A stretch of 17,080 bases of DNA from positions 1-17,080 of the forward strand of contig DATBGS010000001.1 of NCBI GenBank assembly GCA_036557885.1, written 5' to 3'. This document shows positions 13,727-17,080 of the stretch, piece by piece (the first letter of the stretch is position 1; every line of letters begins with the position of its first letter). The notes beneath the pieces are model-generated. The model did no database searches. It worked only from the letters and a program-made list of their open reading frames with translations, and had not been told where the DNA came from. Source of the stretch: DATBGS01 sp036557885 (lineage in GTDB: Bacteria; Chloroflexota; Ktedonobacteria; Ktedonobacterales; DATBGS01). Both the position numbers and the translations under genes were made by a program.

Positions 13727-14428
13727 TCACCTCCGCCGTTTTGTCACGCGCTGCCAGATCAAGATGGGCAGCAAAATCACAAGCAGCACCAGCCCAACCC
13801 CGATGATTACCTGGAGGCCGGTAATGAGCGTGGCGGTATCCCGATCAACGGAGGGCTGAGGTGGGGTGCTGGGGTCGCTGGTTGAGGTAGGCACCTCCGT
13901 CCCAGGCGTGGGCGTAGCGGTAAAGATGGTGGCGTCCACCTGACAGGTGAAAGACTTTGCGCCAGAGACGGTAAGTGTTGGATAGGGACAGAGTGTATGC
14001 AGCGGCAGCGCCGGAAGAGGCGCTGCCGAGGGTTGCGCGGTGGGGTTGGGGGATGCGGAGGGCGTGGCGGTGACGCCAGCCCGGCGGCCGCGTGTCCAGG
14101 CAATTTCCAGTTGATGGTAGGTGATGCCTGTTGCTGTGGCAAGCTGATAGAGGTAGGAGCCGTCTGGCTGGCTGGACATCTCAAAGCAGCCGGTCCCATC
14201 GGCCTGCGGGTCGGCGCACAGCCAGAAGAGGACATCGCTGGGAACCGTGCCCGACTGGATGGTGGCCGTAAAGGTGAGCGTTACCGCGTCGCTGGAGGTC
14301 GCGGGAGGGGCAGCCTGTGCTGTGCTGCCCAACAACCAGAGAGCCAGAAAGATTCCGCCAGCCCCCATCCCCTGAACAACGCGCCTCAGCAGGGGCTGGT
14401 CCTTCCAGGCTGGTCTGCTACCATACAT
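13727..14428 (-). CDS. Type I membrane protein with signal peptide and C-terminal anchor
   Basis: A 233-residue protein, family not recognised. Residues 1-39 form a signal peptide with a hydrophobic core (24-37) and a likely cleavage site after AQA. The extracellular part (40-198) has a beta-type domain with C71 and C81, then C147 and C162, which could make two disulfides, and threonine/proline-rich linkers at 118-140 and 166-195. Residues 200-224 are a membrane span followed by basic residues (KRRR), so the C-terminus is cytoplasmic. The ATG at 14428 is chosen because the signal peptide begins there; the frame stays open to 14659, but that part overlaps the neighbouring gene out of frame. 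The SD (AAGGAG, 14442-14447) is at an unusually long spacing of 13 and partly inside a stem. It lies between two other membrane-protein genes in the same direction. Confidence 0.75.
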   Translation of the reverse strand: MYGSRPAWKDQPLLRRVVQGMGAGGIFLALWLLGSTAQAAPPATSSDAVTLTFTATIQSGTVPSDVLFWLCADPQADGTGCFEMSSQPDGSYLYQLATATGITYHQLEIAWTRGRRAGVTATPSASPNPTAQPSAAPLPALPLHTLCPYPTLTVSGAKSFTCQVDATIFTATPTPGTEVPTSTSDPSTPPQPSVDRDTATLITGLQVIIGVGLVLLVILLPILIWQRVTKRRR

Positions 14429-14433
14429 GATTT

Positions 14434-14485
14434 CTGCTTCGCTCCTTCTCTTCGATGTTTCCGTTCTATGTAACGAGCGAGGCAG
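14434..14485 (-). promoter_or_regulatory. Possible SD-sequestering stem before the type I membrane protein gene
   Basis: In the minus-strand transcript, CTGCCTCGCTC (14485-14475) is complementary to GAGCGAAGCAG (14444-14434) at 10 of 11 positions across a 30-base loop. The right arm overlaps half of the AAGGAG SD site, so pairing would hinder initiation. Confidence 0.35.
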
Positions 14486-14528
14486 GAGAAATGCACCAGT
14501 ATGTCTAGTTCGGGGCACAAGCCAACGC

Positions 14529-16463
14529 CTATTCCTGTGGGATCTGGCGCCGGGGGCCGTCCTGGGGCCTGCCTGGAGCCGCCCAACCAGCACCAGTGAA
14601 GCCAGTACCAACGGGCGCGTTTGCGCCGGGCCAGCCGGATGTCTGGCTGGAAGCAGCAAGCTGCCGCTCCATCTGAAGCTGCTGCTGCTTCTGAAGCCGG
14701 ACCTGGCTCAACTGCTGCTGAAGACTGGCTAGCTGACCCTCAAGCTGCTGGCGCTGCCTCTGAGCCAGCGCGAGGAGGTCGCTGCGCTGAGCGGCCAAGG
14801 CGCCGCGTTCCTGTTCTGCGCAGCGCGCCAGTTGGCTCTGAAGCTGCGCCTGCTGCGCCTCCAGGCGTTTTTCGCTGGTCATGAGCGCCACAATTTCCTG
14901 GCGCGTTTGTATCAGGCGCTCTGGCGCGGCTGGTTGAATGCCAGGGGCGCCTGGGGCCACGCCGCCTTGCGGCCAGATATTCTGGGGGCCAGGCTGGATT
15001 CCAGACGGCGGCGCCATCGGAGGCGCCAGCCCTGGCGCCTGGGGAGCGGGGCCGTAGGGCATCGGGGCGCCACCTGGAACGAGCGCGGGCGCCTGGCGCC
15101 TGCGCCACCAGAGGTAGCCGCCTCCCAGCATTCCCATGAGCACGAGTGTGGCGAGCAGGACAACCACTGCCAGGAGTTGATCGCTGTTGCCTGGCGTGGA
15201 GACGGGGGCCGGATTCTGATTGCCGCCTTCTGTTCCGGCAGTGGCATTGGGTGAATTATCAAGCGTGGGTGGCAGCCTCAGGCTGACATGCCACTGGCTC
15301 TCCAGGTGGGCTACGTCGTTGCCAAAGGTCGTTGAAAACGCCTTGTCAAAATCAGTTTTAGGCAGGCTGTTGACCAGCCTGGCAATCTTCGGTTCCCCAA
15401 ATTGCTGGTAGAGGTACTTGAGGAAGTTCCAGCTTTGCGCGTAGGCCAGTTCCGCCAGCGTAGAGTCGCTGGGGAAGCGCTGGGTCAGGGTGTTGAACAG
15501 GAGCAGCCGGTTGTTGCGCACGGTCTGGTCAAAAAGCGCTTGCATATCTGGCTCGTGATAAATCTGATGGTACACCGCCATGCCCTCATCAAACCAGAGC
15601 GGGCAGCCGCCACAGTCCAGCCCGGCAACCTCGTGGAGGATGAGATGCGTCAGTTCGTGGGGCAGGTCGCGCTGGAGCGGCTGGGCTTCGGAATTCCCGA
15701 CAACAATCAGCGCCTGATACAGCTCTACTAACGCCACGCCACCGGCCCAGTCGGGCGCGCTGGGCGGCAGACCCTCGCGCAAATCTTCGCTGGATTGGTA
15801 GGCAAAGACGCGGATGGGGGTGGTCAGCGTGCCCTGGAGGTCTTGCTCAATGGAGGTGGCCTCGCTGACGGCAGTGCTGAGCAGTTGCTGCCCAAACGTG
15901 CTGTTCAGCTTGTACCAGTAGACAGTGATGTTGCTCTGGCTGAGATGGCTCCAGGTGAAGCGCGTGTCCTCAAAGTCAAACTGTTTGCTGGCGCCCGTCA
16001 GGGTATTTTGCTGGTTGCTATCCCCCAGCACCCAGTGATAGGTGATGGGCGTGAAGGGCGGCAGGTAATCGTTGGTGGCATCGTAGGCGTAGTTCAGCGT
16101 GATCTGGGAACCGGGCTGGTTGACGGGAACGGTGACGTCGTGATGAATTTGCTCCGGCGGCACCTCAATGATCAGGTGGGCGCTGCTGATGCTGCCGCTG
16201 CTATCGTTGGCCTGGAGCGTAAAGGTCATGGTGGAAGGGTAGCGAAAGGTTTGCGTCTCGGAGAGAATGCTGATGGTGCTGGCGGCAGGACGCGCCTGGC
16301 GAGCCTGCGCGACTCCCATGTTGAGGGCCAGCGCGCCAGCCAGTGCCAGCGCTGCCAGGAGCAGTATCGGCCAGGGTGCGCGGCCATGTGGCTTTGGCTT
16401 CTCCTGCCCGCCTGCTGCTTGCATATCTTCCAAACATCCCCGTCGTTGCGAAGCTGTGCTCAT
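14529..16463 (-). CDS. Membrane-anchored gluzincin metallopeptidase (peptidase MA-like) with coiled-coil tail
   Basis: A 644-residue protein. A signal-anchor helix (31-50) is followed by an extracellular region with a beta domain (about 58-150) and a zinc peptidase domain. The motif HELTH has H259, E260 and H263, and WFDEG at 280-284 supplies E283, the third gluzincin ligand as in MA-like peptidases, so it should be catalytically competent. A second helix (419-443) ends in WWRRRQ, placing the rest inside. There follow a proline/glycine-rich linker (447-505), a glutamine/leucine-rich coiled coil (505-595) and a disordered tail. An external protease linked to a cytoplasmic coiled coil is unusual. 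The ATG at 16463 has AAGGA upstream; an in-frame GTG at 16526, just after the predicted transcription start, is an alternative adding 21 residues. It heads the minus-strand membrane-protein cluster. Confidence 0.85.
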   Translation of the reverse strand: MSTASQRRGCLEDMQAAGGQEKPKPHGRAPWPILLLAALALAGALALNMGVAQARQARPAASTISILSETQTFRYPSTMTFTLQANDSSGSISSAHLIIEVPPEQIHHDVTVPVNQPGSQITLNYAYDATNDYLPPFTPITYHWVLGDSNQQNTLTGASKQFDFEDTRFTWSHLSQSNITVYWYKLNSTFGQQLLSTAVSEATSIEQDLQGTLTTPIRVFAYQSSEDLREGLPPSAPDWAGGVALVELYQALIVVGNSEAQPLQRDLPHELTHLILHEVAGLDCGGCPLWFDEGMAVYHQIYHEPDMQALFDQTVRNNRLLLFNTLTQRFPSDSTLAELAYAQSWNFLKYLYQQFGEPKIARLVNSLPKTDFDKAFSTTFGNDVAHLESQWHVSLRLPPTLDNSPNATAGTEGGNQNPAPVSTPGNSDQLLAVVVLLATLVLMGMLGGGYLWWRRRQAPALVPGGAPMPYGPAPQAPGLAPPMAPPSGIQPGPQNIWPQGGVAPGAPGIQPAAPERLIQTRQEIVALMTSEKRLEAQQAQLQSQLARCAEQERGALAAQRSDLLALAQRQRQQLEGQLASLQQQLSQVRLQKQQQLQMERQLAASSQTSGWPGANAPVGTGFTGAGWAAPGRPQDGPRRQIPQE

Positions 16464-16548
16464 CACGATGTTTTCCTTTACATCCGAGGCGCCCGTGTCC
16501 CCCAGCGCCGTAAGCAAATCTACCACTGCTGTTTCACCTGCTTAAAAG

Positions 16549-16577
16549 ATTCTACGGCATAAAGAAGAGTCAGGCAA
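16549..16577 (-). promoter_or_regulatory. Candidate promoter of the envelope-module operon
   Basis: On the minus strand: TTGCCT (16577-16572, 4/6), a 17-bp spacer, and TAGAAT (16554-16549, 5/6). The predicted start near 16542 lies about 80 nt before the ATG of the metallopeptidase gene. Confidence 0.5.
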
Positions 16578-16614
16578 GAACATCGCCCACTTTTCCCCGT
16601 TATGATCAATTTCG

Positions 16615-16642
16615 TGGTTGGTTACTTTTCTGTAACCAGCCA
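16615..16642. promoter_or_regulatory. Operator-like inverted repeat upstream of doxX
   Basis: TGGTTGGTTAC (16615-16625), a 6-base spacer, and GTAACCAGCCA (16632-16642) match as a dyad with one wobble. The core GGTTAC-N6-GTAACC is perfect. A further GTTACCAGCC lies at 16654-16663. It sits upstream of both divergent genes and could bind a dimeric regulator controlling one or both. Confidence 0.45.
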
Positions 16643-16778
16643 TCACATCCGTTGTTACCAGCCCGCGTTATTCTCAAGATGTAAGAAAACTAAGGGAGGC
16701 GCGGAATACAAAACAAACCACTCCCAAGAACATCAAAATCGTTCGCATTCATCTGAACATACATAAAGGAGCAAGACA

Positions 16779-17080
16779 ATGGCACTCTTGAAGAACCTCA
16801 AACCCAACGCGGCCACACAGATTCCCGAACCTCCCATCGCGCGGTTCCTCTTTGCGGATACCCGCATGGCCTGGTTCTGGTTGATTGTCCGCTTGTATGT
16901 GGGCTATGAATGGATTACCGCTGGCTGGGAGAAACTGACCGGCACCTCCATCAATATCACGACCTTTGGAGAGAAGTCATCAGGTGGCGCGTGGGTCTTT
17001 ACCAACCATGATGGCGCCGCGATTCTGGGCTTTGCCCAGGGCGCTGTTGCCAAAGCCACCGGCGCGCATCCTTCGGTGCA
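16779..17080 (+). CDS. DoxX-family membrane protein, 5' part (runs off the window)
   Basis: The first 100 codons of an open frame without a stop before the window end. The translation starts MALLKNLKPNAATQIPEPPI, then has a first membrane helix (about 31-47: AWFWLIVRLYVGYEWIT) ending in AGWEKLTG, the typical start of DoxX/DoxD-like proteins. These are small quinone-linked membrane proteins, including the large subunit of thiosulfate:quinone oxidoreductase in some archaea; in most bacteria the substrate is unknown. A hydrophilic loop (53-77) precedes what should be helix 2. The ATG has AAAGGAG (16765-16771) at 7-base spacing. It is transcribed divergently from the metallopeptidase cluster, with an operator-like palindrome between them. 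Confidence 0.8.
   Translation, partial: MALLKNLKPNAATQIPEPPIARFLFADTRMAWFWLIVRLYVGYEWITAGWEKLTGTSINITTFGEKSSGGAWVFTNHDGAAILGFAQGAVAKATGAHPSV

Larger units (their letters stand above)
16464..16778. other. Gene-free divergent control region between the peptidase and DoxX genes
   Basis: A 315-base stretch with no supported coding frame except the possible N-terminal extension of the peptidase gene (to 16526). It holds a minus-strand promoter (16549-16577), an inverted repeat (16615-16642) with a nearby direct half-site (16654-16663), and the SD of the DoxX gene. The plus-strand promoter is not certain. Confidence 0.6.

Noticed and set aside
14429..14659. 77-residue N-terminal extension of the type I membrane protein
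   Set aside because: It overlaps the 3' end of the metallopeptidase gene out of frame and hides a good signal peptide that begins at 14428.
1..17080. CRISPR arrays, tRNA or rRNA genes, prophage or transposase genes
   Set aside because: No regularly spaced direct repeats of CRISPR type, no tRNA cloverleaf noticed, no rRNA segments and no transposase or integrase motifs were seen.

Overview
The window is GC-rich bacterial chromosomal DNA with Shine-Dalgarno (SD)-led genes and sigma-70 type promoters. The gene set is a PHP-domain DNA polymerase X, paired M29 aminopeptidases, an RpoD-like sigma factor, Asp-box exoproteins, proline/threonine-rich single-span membrane proteins and a DoxX-family protein. 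Together with several unrecognised proteins this best fits a Ktedonobacteria-like member of the Chloroflexota. That assignment is inference from gene content and style; no rRNA or tRNA is present to settle it.

Layout. 1-1170: an unrecognised 281-residue protein (163-1008) preceded by DNA that folds into a three-stem structure and flanked by copies of a GC-rich repeat. 1171-3566: a small CxxC/HxxC protein, possibly leaderless, then polX, whose upstream region carries a promoter and a GAAC-N4-GTTC palindrome of the LexA/DinR type. 3563-4897 (minus): a secreted or anchored Asp-box (BNR) propeller protein that overlaps the polX stop by 4 bp. 4898-5193: a divergent promoter region; the plus-strand leader holds three 9-bp direct repeats. 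5194-8423: two tandem M29 aminopeptidases and a cation diffusion facilitator, probably one operon. 8584-9351 (minus): an unrecognised seven-helix membrane protein with two equally spaced histidine pairs. 9352-9857: a long region holding a good promoter and a leader with three hairpins, one terminator-like, in front of a primary-type sigma factor (9858-11099). The sigma gene is followed by a perfect 40-bp palindrome.

11370-16463 (minus): four consecutive genes, each encoding a membrane-anchored protein. They are a gluzincin metallopeptidase with a cytoplasmic coiled-coil tail, a type I membrane protein, a proline-rich single-span protein with an extracellular beta domain, and a two-helix protein with a PH-like cytoplasmic domain. 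They look like one envelope-associated module and are the best candidate here for an undescribed system. 16464-16778: the divergent control region between this module and a DoxX-family gene that runs off the window end. It contains a GGTTAC-N6-GTAACC operator-like palindrome.

Gene functions given below as family names rest on motifs read directly from translations. All promoters, hairpins and operators are visual calls without energy calculations or searches.
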